Part shown: one piece after another, positions 47,287 to 59,400 of the stretch
How the letters are laid out: the number at the start of each line of letters is the position of its first letter
Numbering within the stretch: the first letter of the stretch is position 1
Assembly: GCA_009599575.1 (NCBI GenBank)
Contig: VWND01000015.1
Coordinates: forward strand, 1 to 64,000
From: Blumeriella jaapii
Taxonomy: Eukaryota; Ascomycota; Leotiomycetes; Helotiales; Drepanopezizaceae
Direction: 5' to 3'
DNA: 64,000 bases
Made by a program: the position numbers and the translations under genes
The notes under the pieces: model-generated
Database searches by the model: none
Told to the model about the DNA's origin: nothing
The model's input: the letters and a program-made list of their open reading frames with translations, nothing else

Positions 47287-50215
47287 GGTTGAAGTGTGAG
47301 CTAGGCAGACATCAGTCAAGTCAAACAAGCCTCAAAGTGGTACCGATGCTTACATCTTGGAGATTGAGTTTTTTGGAAAGCAGAGTATATGTCAAAGAAT
47401 GGCCGAGCGTATGAAACGGAACAGCGTCGACTGAACCAAGGTGGTGGATTGTTGTGCTGGGGCAAAGTATCAGAGAGAGAGAGAGAGAGAGAGAGTACGA
47501 GGAGTGGAAGCTCGGACTCGTGAATTGATTTACTTACAGCGGAAAGAAAAAGCTTGGCGACCTACCTCGCGAAAGTGTTTACTTTCCCGCAGGACTTTGC
47601 CCACGCACGAAGGACTTCCCTATACTCTGGCCGATGGACCGATCGCACTGTCGTCGCTCAACAGCAGGCGGCGGCCAATTCATTATCGCAACACGGCGAT
47701 GGAGAAAGGCAAAAGTGCTGAGTGACGAGAGTCCTTAACCTCATCCATTGCTATTACCAGGAAAGGACGGGTGGCATCGGTGCTGGGTGTGGCACGGTGG
47801 ATTTTCTGTCTCGATGATGCCCATAACCCGATAAGCTGTAGATTTGCGGCACACAGCTTCTCAACACCCCTCCACGTTGCAACAAGAGGGCCTCTAAGGC
47901 GAGGCCACCTGATGCAACAAGTAGGGCAGCATCCATGGTGTCCAGAAGAGTTTCGAGGCAGTTGAGGCAGTTGGCGTCAAAGAGACAGTCATTGTCAAGA
48001 CTGGACAGATCCTAAGGTAGTTCCTCGTGAACCAATGGGCATCCGACATCGATTCCCTATCATTCCGCGTGGGGATAGAGGCAAGAGTGCTGGGCTGGGC
48101 TGAGCTGGGTGTATCGTGAACTTCGGTGAAGAGTGAATAAAAATTGGGCTCAGCCAATAAGAAGTCGTGGATTGCAATCATAATGGGTGTTTCCACCAGC
48201 AAGGGGCGGGAAAACACCGCTGATGAGCCAGAGGTGCGTGGAAAGCGCAGGAGATTCGTAAGAGCGCAACTTCAGATTCCAAATGGCAGAGCTCTCAGGG
48301 AGGAGGTTGCGTACGCTATGAGCTGCTTCCCGGACGGAGCCCTGACTTATACCTTTACTTCGCTCTTTGTGGAGATTATGCAGCCATGAAGAGGGACAGG
48401 GATACAAGTGACGGGTGGAATGGTCAGACCAGTCAGACCTAAACAACACCCGCCACTTCAAAGAAGATTCTTCTATCCAGAGTAGTTGCTTGCTTGTCGT
48501 ACAGATCGCCTAGCAGCGTGGGAAAAGGTGCAGGAAAGGGTGGGTCAGACGCCCTGTTTCTAGGCAGCAAAGCCGACGTGCGACATCGCCGGGTAGGTGT
48601 GTATCCTGAATCCTTTCCATGGGAAATGGTTGGCTTGTGTTAGTGGACTTGTACATATTCTAAGTCCGCTGCTGCGCTGTGCCTTATGCAGCCCATTTGA
48701 GAAATGCGAATCATCTCCAGTCAAGCTGCAGCTTTGGCGAGCCGTGAAAGCAAGGACTTCGACAGGATTCGAGCTGACGAGATGGCCGAAGAAAAGGTAG
48801 CTTGTCGAACTGGAGGCTGAAACGATAGGTATGCGCTTCCATGGCAAGTCCGGAGTGACATTCCAGGATAGAGGACGTGGGCATTTATTTCTTGATAGAA
48901 TGCGTTTCGAAACCCGAAGGCTGCGTGTGTGCATCCACTCAACTTGTCGTATCTGACATAATGCAGCACACAGTGTCTTCCGAATCCGTAGAATGTCGTG
49001 AATCTGTGGCGTGCTGTGTTCAAAATCTGGTCGAATTGTATGATTGTTGTTCTTTGATGCAGAAAAGATCGATTGGTGGAAATTAAGTGGGATGGTTAAA
49101 GTGTTCGAGTCACGTGGAAATTTTGCTTAGTAAGCTAGCAACCCAAAGCCAACAGGTACAGTACAGCACAGCACAGTAGATAATAGCATTACGAGGAACT
49201 GTTTTCTGCTATATCTTCTATAATCTATTATCTGCATTTCATCTGCCAAAGGAAATCATTCCTCTCAAAAGCTACCATAGGTAAAAACCTCGGCTTGAAT
49301 CCTCTGACGGTTTCGATTTCCAAGCTTTGTTCTCCAGTCTTTCATGGTGGATTTCGCAGTACAAAATATAATAATAGTTTTCGAAATAGATCCATTTCTA
49401 TCTCAGGTTTGGGTTGACTTTCGCAAATGTTAGCAGCCAGTCTATCACGTTTCAAATGAACTTTTTTCAGCAAGTGTTATCACGTAACACTGGACGCACA
49501 AAAGTTCAGACCTTGTCCTTTCTTGATTAGAGCAGCGTCATCCTACTGACACTTGGCAGAGACAGTATTACTATTAATACCTCGTGAAACACCATTCCAA
49601 TGCTATCGCTCCTGGTTCATTGGAAGTTATAGCTTTCTTGTCTTCGGATACGGTAAGGGAAAGCTAAAGCTGATAGGACGGAATCCCCGGCCGGACGAGT
49701 ATTCTAAGGTATGAAAACGGCTCGTGTACACTCGGATCTGTCGTCTCAAAGATATCAGGCCAGACCCCTGCCTCAGCGTGACGGTCAGACCTTCTGCAGA
49801 ACAGTAACCCGAGCTTGGGAAAACAAGGCGTGCAACGCGTCGCAGATAACAGGTGCGTAGTCAAACTAAGCATACATTCTGCGCCTAGGTCTCGGAGACA
49901 AGTGCGGGGGGTGTTGTATGTACAGCTATTGCTTACAGGAGTTTCATATGTTTTACAGATTGGAGCCCTTGCCTCGCGTTCGTCTTTCTCTCAGCTAGAG
50001 TGGCACAGACGAGCCGGCGTAGATGCAAAGGTCGAATTCTGCCATCGTCATGTCTTTTACTCTCTGCGGAAACTGCAATCAATCTCAGATACCGAAGGGG
50101 ATTTCCCATTCAGTTCAACCATCTACGAGTAAGGAACATCTTGCAAAACCACAGAATCCCCCCTCCTTATCGTGAACTTTCTTACAGTCTGACAGATCTC
50201 TTGCCGTACGGAGAA
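47287..50215. other. Gene-free stretch before the core array
   Basis: About 2.9 kb; a GA dinucleotide run lies at 47468-47494. No coding structure supported. Confidence 0.5.
47468..47494. repeat. GA dinucleotide microsatellite
   Basis: Alternating AG for ~26 bp, upstream of the small acidic protein gene. Confidence 0.95.
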
Positions 50216-51080
50216 ATGTTTAATATATCCTGCAGATTCTAGACGTGCAACAAAACTCTCTGATTTTCTGCCATTGGGGGCCAACAGTGGAAGCAATCAA
50301 ACCCATAAAGAAAAGAAGATTTCTGCACGAAAGTATCTCTAATTGAGACTGTCGGTCCCTGATTCGGGAGAAGCTAAAGTGGATCTGCTTGGTAAAAGCT
50401 AAACCACAGCACGATCTTGCTCGCAAGTTTGTATACGAAGTCCGTGAGTACCAGTGTAGGGATTCGTAATATAACGTGCAGATTCTAGACGTGCAACAAA
50501 ATCAATTCCTCTTCTGCTTTTGGGCATGAGCAGATTGCCTACGCGAGCACAATACGATAAGGCGTGGCATGTACTGTACTGCCAAGATCGGAAGTCCGAG
50601 GACAGTCGCCAAGCTTAGACACTTGGAAGAGACTCGCTGGCACTCAAGATCAAATATAATATGTAGATCTCCGGCTCGCAACAGTACCCAACCTCTTCTG
50701 ATTTGGAGGCCGAGCGAAAGAGCACATCTGAGAAGCAAACCGTCATAGTGTAGCATGTTCAAGACCAAAGAGCAATGAACTCCACCAAGCGTACAGTAGA
50801 TTCTGGAAGTGGGAAGTCTTTCCGAAAGCTTGTGGACATCCGCTAAGCTTAGAAACGGGAAAGACTTGCTGGTACAGTACTAAAGATCCAATATATCATG
50901 CAGATCTCAGACGTGCAACAAAATCCACTTTCTTGTGACTTGGGGGCTGAGCTGGAAGCGTGTATACAACCAACAAGACGACACAGTGTGGCATAAGAAT
51001 GGGAAGCCGGGCAGTCTCTCTCTTACTATTGATGGTTAATTTCATTATGCAGATCGCAGACGTGCAACAAAACTCATCTT

Positions 51081-51106
51081 CTTCTGCTTTTGGGACTCAG
51101 CAGAAG
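51081..51106 (+). other. Perfect 7-bp-stem hairpin after core 5
   Basis: CTTCTGC and GCAGAAG pair around a 12-nt loop. A shorter stem at the same place follows core 2 (50513-50534). Confidence 0.7.
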
Positions 51107-51632
51107 CATAGATGCGAGAAACAAGAAGATACTGCATAGCACAGCCAAGATCAAAGCGCCACGAACCCCAACATCGTAACTGCTGGAAACCGGGGAGTTT
51201 CGCGCAGACTGGTAATTCAATATATTAATTAGATTTCAGACATGCAACAAAACCCACCTAACTTCCTTTGCTTTTGAGCATGAGTCGCCGCCGCGTATAA
51301 GCGAGAAACAAAAGGGCGTATTACGATAAGCAAGACCAAAGCGCCACAACCCTTGCTAAGGATAGATACTACTGAAAAGAGTCTCCTCCTTACTAGAGGC
51401 CAGGTAGATCTTGTAATAAAAATATTAGATGTGCAATCTAAGGTTGGAGTTGCAGTCCGCGTTTCAACACACTCGATAACAAGAGTAAAGTGACTCGCAG
51501 GCCGGCAGTTTGTATCTGCCTGACTTTCTTGGTGCTGTACAGACTACCCACAAGCTACATGATATCAGCGTGGGCCTTGATCCTATTGGGAAGACTTTGA
51601 TATATTATGCAGATCTCCGACGTGCAACAAAA

Positions 51633-51657
51633 CACTCTGTTCATGTTTTTCAGAGTG
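51633..51657 (+). other. Perfect 7-bp-stem hairpin after core 8
   Basis: CACTCTG and CAGAGTG pair around an 11-nt loop, at the same distance from the core as the hairpin of core 5 but with an unrelated stem sequence. Confidence 0.7.
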
Positions 51658-52528
51658 CCTTTATATTGGACCAGACAAGCGTTGGAGGTGGAACTTTGGC
51701 ATGGTAAAGTGGCATTGTTAGTGAAAATAAAAAACCTAATTTCGGCGACACCTCGAGACAACAAGGAGATCTAAAATAATATGCAGATCTCAGACGTGCA
51801 ACAAAACACTCTTTTAGTTCCTTATCTATAGGCCTGTATGCCAATAGCCGTTGGGGATGAAGTCTTAGTGCGGCATTGTACTGTAAGCAGGTTTTTAAAT
51901 GGGGTATATATAAGATAGTTCCTGAAGACTCCAGTTTACAAGGATGTTTAATATAACTTGCAGACCTCAGAGGTGCAACAAAGTACGCTTGTAATCTGCC
52001 TCGACAGTTCTATGACCAATCGTATCGGAGAAATTTAACGTGGGACCGCTTTTCTGATTGAAAAAGGCTGGTATTATCAACAGGGGGTCAGATATGGCCA
52101 GGAAGGAGGGGATTCGGCAAATGAAAAAAAAACCTAGTTCTCAGAATATTTATCTTACTTGAATGACCAAGACAATATACAGATTTCAGACATGCAACAA
52201 AGTACTCTTTTTGTCAGTCCGAAGATTACGATATCCAACGGTGCAGGAAAAGATGTTCAAACCGTAAGGTCCCGGAGCCGTGTTCGAAAGACTTTGCCTT
52301 CGCAAGGGAACCCAATCTACCACGCAAATCTCAGACTAGCAATCAATCCCACTCTCACCATCAGCCTTCCGACGAATGGTCTAAGAACAAGTACGGCACT
52401 GACATTACATTGACATCTGTCAGAATCCCTGTATCCCGCGATCTTAGCCGAGCATGAACTCTATCAAGGAAGATCTATCCGTTCGGGCGAGGGGTAGATA
52501 GATTGCAAATTTGAGACTTGCAACAAAA

Positions 52529-53514
52529 GTCTCCAGTCTCTGTGTAAGATATCCGCGGTGGCTTGAATACGACCTGTAGAGTGGCGATCTGTCCATTGTC
52601 TGGATTCCAGCTCTATGATCGCTCAGGGGTTCCAGTCTCCTCTTTCTCCGGCGTACAAAGCTGACGTGGTCAATCGCTTGACGGCAGTGGAAATCAGTGC
52701 ATCCACAAAAACATGTACAGTACTCTCTGCGAGGTCGATGGCAAGGCCAAGACGGCTTCGATTTTCTCTGGCGTCAAATGAATTTCACAATTGACAATAA
52801 CCCAGCTTTCGCAACCTCGACCAGCAAGCTCGATCGAAACCTCATTCAGGGATTCACGACGTGTAAGCACTAAGCGCGTGTGGGATGGTTCCCTCGAATT
52901 GCGATCCTTGTGATCGAAAGGAAGAAGGAAGAGGTGGAGGAACTATCTCCGCAGGTCGGCGAGATGGCGCGGTCCGAGCCGACGAAGAACTTCTCGACTT
53001 TGTTGCAGGGAAAAAGTGGTGGCAGGGGACGGAATCAGAGACGGAGCTGTATGTAAAGGCATCTGGTACAGGCGGGGGGATATGCAGGTTGTCCTCCACG
53101 CAATGCAGAATCCAGTGTCATGCAAGAAGCATGATAAGACAAGTGCCAGGTCGGGCACCCGAACAGTTCCAATAAGAGCCCGCATACGAAACAGAAGTCG
53201 GTATGATTGCCTGGCTGCTATAAGTTCGACCTATAGGTATCTGATGTTCGAAGAAGACATGCCTTCGAAAACGTAAGAGCCTTCGTCCGATTCACAGTAG
53301 ATTGGTTGAGCATAAGCTTGTCAGCAATCTGCCTTTGATATCTCGTAAGCATCTTGGCGTCAATGCATGGCTCGGAATGCGCCGAGATTCTTGGCTTTAA
53401 GATTATCATATAATGCCTTACATGCATATATGCTTGAATCTAACAGAGCTTCAAATCACATCATTTTTGGAAAATGCCAACTGGGAAGTAGCTCGCTCGA
53501 TTCTATTTTCCGTA
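52529..53514. other. Gene-free stretch between array and retrotransposon
   Basis: About 1 kb of ordinary composition; short open frames lack ATG starts and family signal. Confidence 0.5.
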
Positions 53515-53519
53515 TTCAG
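53515..53519. repeat. Target-site duplication, left copy (TTCAG)
   Basis: TTCAG immediately precedes the left LTR and recurs at 60872-60876 immediately after the right LTR. Five base pairs is the usual Ty3/gypsy duplication. Confidence 0.9.
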
Positions 53520-53932
53520 TGTAAGGATTGAAAGGCAGGGAGACACTAGTTCAGATAATAAAGCTCAGATAAAATTGGGTTGATAGTCAGACTGATCTCT
53601 ACCTTCTATATTTCTAATAGAAGGCGTGTATAAGTACAAAAGGAAAGGTGGAGCCCTCGAAAAAAGTATTTCTTAGAAAACCAGGCGAACCTTATTTAAT
53701 ATGCTTTTCCAGCTCCTATCCCGACCTTTTTTTATTTTTTTTAATATAACCTTAATAACTGGTTTTTTAGCAATCATTTTTATAAAATGTTTTATTTAAA
53801 TATTATTTCCAGCCTTTATAATACTATTCGGCTTTTACGGCCTATTCGCAAAAAATATTATTCGAAGATTAGTAAAAAGCAAAAGGTTTTAGCGGATCAT
53901 CTGACTTATATACGTAATATTGGTTTCTGATA
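53520..53932. repeat. Left LTR (3' LTR of the minus-strand element)
   Basis: 413 bp, pairing with 60459-60871. Its left ~200 bp is lightly mutated (TGTAAGGATTGAAAGG) while its right end is RIP-mutated (ends TTTCTGATA instead of TTCCTGACA). Confidence 0.93.
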
Positions 53933-54466
53933 TTACCTCCTTTTCTAGGCCTTTGGTCTTTAAAAGCGATTGATTTTTTTATGCGTATGCTTCCGTATAT
54001 AGCGTGCGTTACGCCTTCGAAATAACGTGCGGTTTCTTTCGCTTTTAATCGTGAATTATAGCTGTTTTTTTCGTTTTCGATCGTAAATTATAGCTGTTCT
54101 GCTGTTTTGTTTTTTTTGTTTTCGGTAGCGCTTCGCATTTTCGTTGAAAAGATTTTTTTTCTTAAAATAGCCGTTATCTTTCTGCTCAACTTCTTTTTCT
54201 TTTTTTTTATTTTCACTTTTTCGTCAGCTTTTTTTTATTTTAATTAATTGTTTTTCGCCGCGTTCGCCGCGAATTTTTAAAATGCTTTTGATTTTTATCT
54301 GTTTTCGATGCGCCCGCCTAATTTTACGCGAAAGCATTATAGCGGACTTTTTGCTTTTTTGCGTTTTCGAACTTTTTAGCGTAAAATGCAACCGTTGCAA
54401 AGCTTCGTATATTTAATACTTTTTTATAAATTTTTTAAACTTTTATTCGAATTCGTTTTTAATTAA

Positions 54467-54862
54467 CTACAGGTTTCTGCCGTACGCGTTATTAAAGCGC
54501 AAATATTTTTCGCGGGCCTTAACGATTTTATAAATCGTTTCGATATTGCTACCGCCGCTGCCGTTTTTTTTTTTTTTGCTGTCGAAGCCAAAGCTTTTGC
54601 TAAGATTTTTATCGATTTTATTATTTACGACGCTTATATAAATCGTTTAAAAAAAAGTAACGTTTCGGCTTTTATAATAATCGAAAATCGTACGAATCGC
54701 GCCGCGGCTCGGGCTGCCGCCGCTGCTGCTACGCCCGTTTCTGCCGGTTTAGCGGCTGCTGCTGTTTTAAAAGCCTTAGCTGCGCCGGCCTTTTTTTTTA
54801 ACGACGCTAATATAAAACGTATTTTCCGACGTTTCGAAAACGTCGCTCGAATTTATTTTAAT
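54467..54862 (+). other. Opposite-strand open frame inside the retrotransposon
   Basis: 132 stop-free codons on the + strand, antisense to gag-pol, between integrase and the left LTR. It encodes an Ala-rich stretch (NRAAARAAAAAATPVSAGLA) and a segment AKAFAKIFIDFIIYDAYINR. No ATG survives at its head. Downstream on the same strand an acid/Lys-rich stretch at ~55010-55065 and a Lys/Arg-rich stretch at ~55385-55475 look coding too, broken by TAA/TAG. Such a long open frame is unusual in RIP-mutated DNA and suggests an extra gene carried by the element. It could also be a chance frame in GC-richer sequence. Confidence 0.45.
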
Positions 54863-56099
54863 TAATTAAATTAAATTTTAAATTTCCACGAAAATATCGT
54901 AGCTGCAATTTAGTATTCGATTACGACTATTATAAAAGTTTTAATTAAAATAAATCGAATATTTTGCGAATTCGTTTAATATTAATTTTTTTTAGCTTGC
55001 CGCTGCTTTTGAATCTGAAAAAAATGGCGATAACGATAAAAAAAAAAATAATAATAAAAATAAATTGATTTAGCGGCGGTTCTAAAGTTTTCTAAATGTT
55101 TTTGTTTTTTTTTTCTTATTTTTACGACGCGCATTCGTTATTGCTTCGTTGCTATTATTTATCGTATTTTTTAAATATTTTTTTACAATTTTTTTTGCGT
55201 TCGTAAAATAGTTTTTTGGTTTTCAGAAATCTTCGTTTAATAAATAGCCTTTTTATCGCACTAAATAATATCGGCCTTTTTTTGTATTTTTATAAGCCTG
55301 TATTAATTTAATTTCGTATTTTTCGGGTTTTTAAAATTTTATTATATTATTTTTCGGCTCGGTGTCGTTCCGACCCTGCCAAGGTTTTAATAGAAAAACG
55401 TGAAAAATATCGTAAATACGATATTAAAAAAAAAGCTCGAATTAATAAGCTTGGCCGTACTCGTATATAATTCGCTTAATTTTAAAAAGCTTTAAATATT
55501 TATTTAAAAGCTTTCGAAAAAATCGCAGCTGTCGAAGGTTTTTAATCGATAATAATATTTTATCGTTTATTTAAAATCTAATTTTTTTGTATTTAACGTC
55601 GTAAAACCTTTTGTAATTCGCGTTAGCTTTTTTTAGCTTTTTATTAAATACTTTTTTTTTTTTTTATAATATTTTAACTCGTTTTTCCGCTGACGGTACT
55701 TTTTTTTTTACAACGTCGCTTTCGACGTTGCTGCTAAATTCTGAATAAAAGCCGTATAATATGCGAAAAGAAATAAAATCCGTGGAAGCGTATATCGAAT
55801 TATTATACGTAAACTCGGCTAAAGCAAGCTTCGTAGTTTAATCGTTTTATCGATAATCGTAATACGTACGAAAATAAAATTCTAAAATTTAATTTTAACG
55901 TTTCGTTTGGCTATCGATTTAAAAATGGAAAACAATATTTAATCGACGTCGTATTTATAAATAAAACATTACTAAAAACCAAAATTTATTAATAAAAACT
56001 GACCTTTTATTTATAATAATCTTTTAAAACAGCCAAAATCTTTATAAACGTGCTATATAAATATTTTAGTTAAATCTAAAGCTGAAATCGTTTTTTATA

Positions 56100-56600
56100 T
56101 CGGTATATATTTCGACAGCTTCGTATATCGGTTTATTATAACGAATATCGAATCGTAAATACGATTTCGTTTTTTATTAAAAAATAAATTCGTAATAAAA
56201 TCCATAGTTATTTTTTTCTAAAATTTCGTAAAAATCGAAAAAAAAGCTAACTCGCCATAAGATCGATGCTTTTTAAGCTTGCTTTTTTAATACTTTTTAT
56301 ACGTATTAACGTAACGTTTTACGTCGCTTCGTAAACCAGGCCAGAAATACTTTTTTTCGACCAATTCTAGCGTTCGCCGAAAGCTTTAATAACCGGCGGT
56401 CGGATCGTCGTAATTAATTTTTAATATTTCGCTTTTAATAGCGCTTTTATTCGAAATATACGTACGTTTTTTATAACGTAATAATTTATTTTAATTTATA
56501 CGCCAATGTTTTTCGAATCCGGCTCGATTGCTTTGCGAAGCCGATTCGTACGTTTTTTATAATATAAAAAAATCAAATTTTTGCAATTTAAAAATAATTT
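56100..56600 (-). pseudogene. Integrase remnant of Ty3/gypsy pol
   Basis: The minus strand at ~56205-56130 reads MDFITNLFFNKKRNRIYDSI, the mutated form of the conserved integrase core opening. Upstream (~56340-56270) is a remnant of the zinc-finger/FWPG region. Confidence 0.8.
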
Positions 56601-57159
56601 TATAAATCGGTTTTGCTAGCTCGTTATTAGCCGTTCGAATTATAATAATACAGCGGCTACGCTTTGTAATATATATTATTTGCAATTAATAACACTAGCA
56701 AAAAACAATCCGGCGAAAAAGCCTTTTATTTAGCTTTTCTCCGCTTGCTTTTTACTTTCTGATTCCGTTAACAAAAGTTCCGAATATTTATCGGCGCGAA
56801 ATAGTTTATGCCCCGATTTTAAGCGTATTTTTATTACGAAAAATATTTTAAAATTTCTAAAATAAACTAATTTTAATTTACGATGCAGCGTAAGCAGCTG
56901 TTCGTTATTTTTTTTAAAATTTTTTTTTAAATTTGGCCGGCGGAAAAAACTATCCGCCGAATTAAAAACTTCTGTTTTATATTCGATTGCAAAATCGTAT
57001 TTAATTAGCTCGTCGGCCTATTTCGCTTAACGTTCGTTTAAACGTTTTTTCGTAAAAAAGTATTTCAAATTATAATAATTTGTACGCATAATAATAACGT
57101 CGAAAACGCCACGTAAATATTAGCTTTATTATTTAAAAGCGTAAATTATAATTATTAGC

Positions 57160-57465
57160 TTAGCGTCGTAAACCTCGTATTTTTATTTTATAAAAAAAAA
57201 CTTTTTCGAATAATACGCGATAAAATACCAACGTGCCTTCGTATTTTCGCCGAATAATTAAAATAATATTCCGCTTATAACGAATTTCGAAGCGTTTATT
57301 TCGATTTAAATTTTTAATCGAAAATCGAAATAGCGTAAAATCGATGCTTAGCAAAACTTTTCTTTTAAAAATAAAAAAGCGACCTTCGCTTCGAATAAAA
57401 AGCGAAAAAAGCTCGATATTTTCTTTCGTTGCATTTTTTTTAAAAAATCTATAATAAATCGGCAA
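57160..57465 (-). pseudogene. RNase H/pol remnant, open for 101 codons
   Basis: A stretch without stops on the minus strand (NKRFEIRYKRNIILIIRRKY). Its place directly downstream of the reverse transcriptase fits the RNase H/connection part of pol. Heavy RIP leaves Ile/Lys/Phe-rich sequence. Confidence 0.55.
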
Positions 57466-57649
57466 AGCTTAGCGTAGTTTTTAATAAAACGTTTGTAAAA
57501 GTTAGTAAAACCTAAAAATATTTAAATATTTCGCTACGTAGTAAAAAAAGGCCATTTCCGAATATTATTTACTTTTTTTGGATCCATTTTAATTTCCGTA
57601 AAAATAACGACGAAGCCTAGAAACTTAACCGTATTCGTATCGAAAGTAT

Positions 57650-57930
57650 ATTTTTTCAGATTTCCGTAAAATTTATTAATACGAAGTTTTTCGAAAACTT
57701 TTTTTACCGCGTTTATATAATCGTCGAGGTTTTCGGAAAATATTAAAATATCGTCGAAATAAATTATATACGTAACATTTATTAAACCGACTAAAACTTG
57801 ATTAATATACGCTTGAAAAATTGCTAATACGTTCGAAAAGCCGAAAAGTAATACGCAGTATTCGAAATGTCCGTAACAAATGCGAAACGCAGTTTTTTAT
57901 TTATTTTCCTTTTTTATTCGAAAGCGGTAA
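57650..57930 (-). pseudogene. Reverse transcriptase remnant of Ty3/gypsy pol
   Basis: The minus strand reads AFRICYGHFEYCVLLFGFSN at ~57890-57830 and YIIYFDDILIFSENL at ~57775-57730. The latter contains the YxDD active-site box (57750-57761) with Phe in the second position. Confidence 0.88.
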
Positions 57931-58939
57931 TACGCCCAAATAAAATTTAGCTTAATAAATATTTTAGCTTTTTTTAAACGATTTAAAATTTCGTTTATAA
58001 AAAATAAAAAAGTTCGATTTTTAATCGTAATTGCGTTTAAACTTTTATAATCGACGTATAATCGTAAACTTCCGTTTTTTTTCGATATAAATATTACCGG
58101 TGCGCCGGCAAAGCTAATAAATCTTTTTATTTAGCTTTTTTTTAAGCTCGAATCGAAATATTCGCGCAATTCGATAAATTTAGATTTCGACAAAAAATAA
58201 ACTGGTTTTTAAAAAGGGTTTTTCTTTTTCGCGAGGTTTATTCGATACTTTATAAAATGGTAAAAAACTAAAATAACCGCGGCGGTATCGTCGAATACGT
58301 CGGCGTAATCGTCGTATTTAAAAAGTAATTAATGCTGTTTTTTAATAGCTTTTTTTAAAACGATATAAAACGCTTGTTTTTTTTTAAATTCTTTTTTAAA
58401 ACGTTTGATTATAACGAAATTAAATTGTAAGCGTTCGATTAAGTATCGCTACGATTTAGTTCGAAAGCTTATAGCGGAATCGATATTTCGCAATCAAAAA
58501 AAACCTAAAATAAATAAAACCTTTAAGATATTTATATCGCAAGCCACAAAATCGCTTTATATCTTTTTAATTATTTTATAATTATTAATAGCGCGAATAA
58601 ATTGCGTATACGTGCCGTAAATAATTACTTTTTTTTTTTAACCGTAAATAAATTAATACGTTTTTAAATTGGTTTTTATTTATATTTAATTAATAATTTT
58701 TAAATTACGCAGTTTTTTTTCGCGCCGCAATCGATAAAAGCTCGTTTCGTACGAATTTCGCTTTTAACTTTTTTAATTTCGATTAAAATTATTATTTTCT
58801 GCTTTTTTTTTTCGCTCGATTTTGTTAGCAGCGACGAAATTAAAATCGAGCGAAAGCTTTTCCCGAATTTTTAAATTTATTAGCTTCGGAGCAATTTAAA
58901 ATTATATATTTTTTTCTGTTGCATTTATAATATTCGACT

Positions 58940-59400
58940 TTTAAATAATTGGCCATGCGGTGCCTTTTTTTTTAGCAGCGATTGCATTTCGAAAAATAAA
59001 AAAAATCGTTAGAAATTTTAAAATTTCAAAGGATTTTGTTAAAATTATCGTTTTCTCGCTTTCGTTTTTTTTTTTGTAACGTATTTTCGAATCGAAAACG
59101 GTATATATCTATTTTAGCTTTTAAGTTTTAATCGTAAATATAATTTTTTTTTTTTTTTTTTTTTTGCGCTCGTTTCGTCGTTTATTATTTTTCGTTTCGT
59201 CGCTAATAATTTTATTAATATTTTCGATACAACGAACGATTAATACTAATTTTTCGTACGAATTTATAGCTGTAATATTGCTTCGTTTAATAATTTCTTT
59301 TCGAAAAATAAATCGGAATTTTACGAAAAGCATTTTTTTTCTAATCGCATCGTTTGTTATTTGCAACTATTATTCGAAGTTATTTAAATAAACAACGAAA
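58940..59400 (-). pseudogene. Gag remnant with zinc-knuckle relic
   Basis: The minus-strand frame 59366-59121 (AIRKKMLFVKFRFIFRKEII) resembles the capsid region of gypsy-type Gag. A degenerate CNRC...H knuckle follows at ~58986-58955. Confidence 0.65.

Larger units (their letters stand above)
50222..52528 (+). repeat. Array of ~13 short conserved cores with unrelated spacers
   Basis: A ~30-bp core recurs 13 times in one orientation. The best consensus is an AT-rich head (AATATAATAT) followed by GCAGATCTCAGACGTGCAA and CAAAAC. Core positions, roughly: 50222-50256, 50467-50503, 50651-50686, 50889-50923, 51041-51075, 51217-51253, 51413-51437 (weak), 51599-51633, 51774-51808, 51951-51984, 52173-52203, 52318-52345 (weak), 52501-52528. 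Core-to-core distances run from 145 to 246 bp, many near 175-190. Spacers of about 110-215 bp are mostly unrelated. Three of them (after cores 2, 5 and 6) share CTTCTGCTTTTGGG/GAGCATGAG and further words, so the array probably grew by duplication and then diverged unevenly. Cores keep 80-100% identity over ~25 bp while spacers do not. The AT-rich head plus TGCAG looks like a 3' splice acceptor, but no matching coding exon follows. Confidence 0.88.

Noticed and set aside
50222..52528. CRISPR array
   Set aside because: The spacing of 145-246 bp, degenerate ~30-bp cores and the clearly eukaryotic setting without cas genes do not fit.
50222..52528. Box C/D snoRNA cluster
   Set aside because: No consistent RTGATGA and CTGA boxes flank the units; the constant part is not at snoRNA termini.
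59121..59391. Plus-strand hydrophobic frame opposite gag
   Set aside because: Ile/Phe-rich translation is the antisense of the AT-rich gag remnant; unlike 54467-54862 it mirrors a recognised minus-strand coding region.
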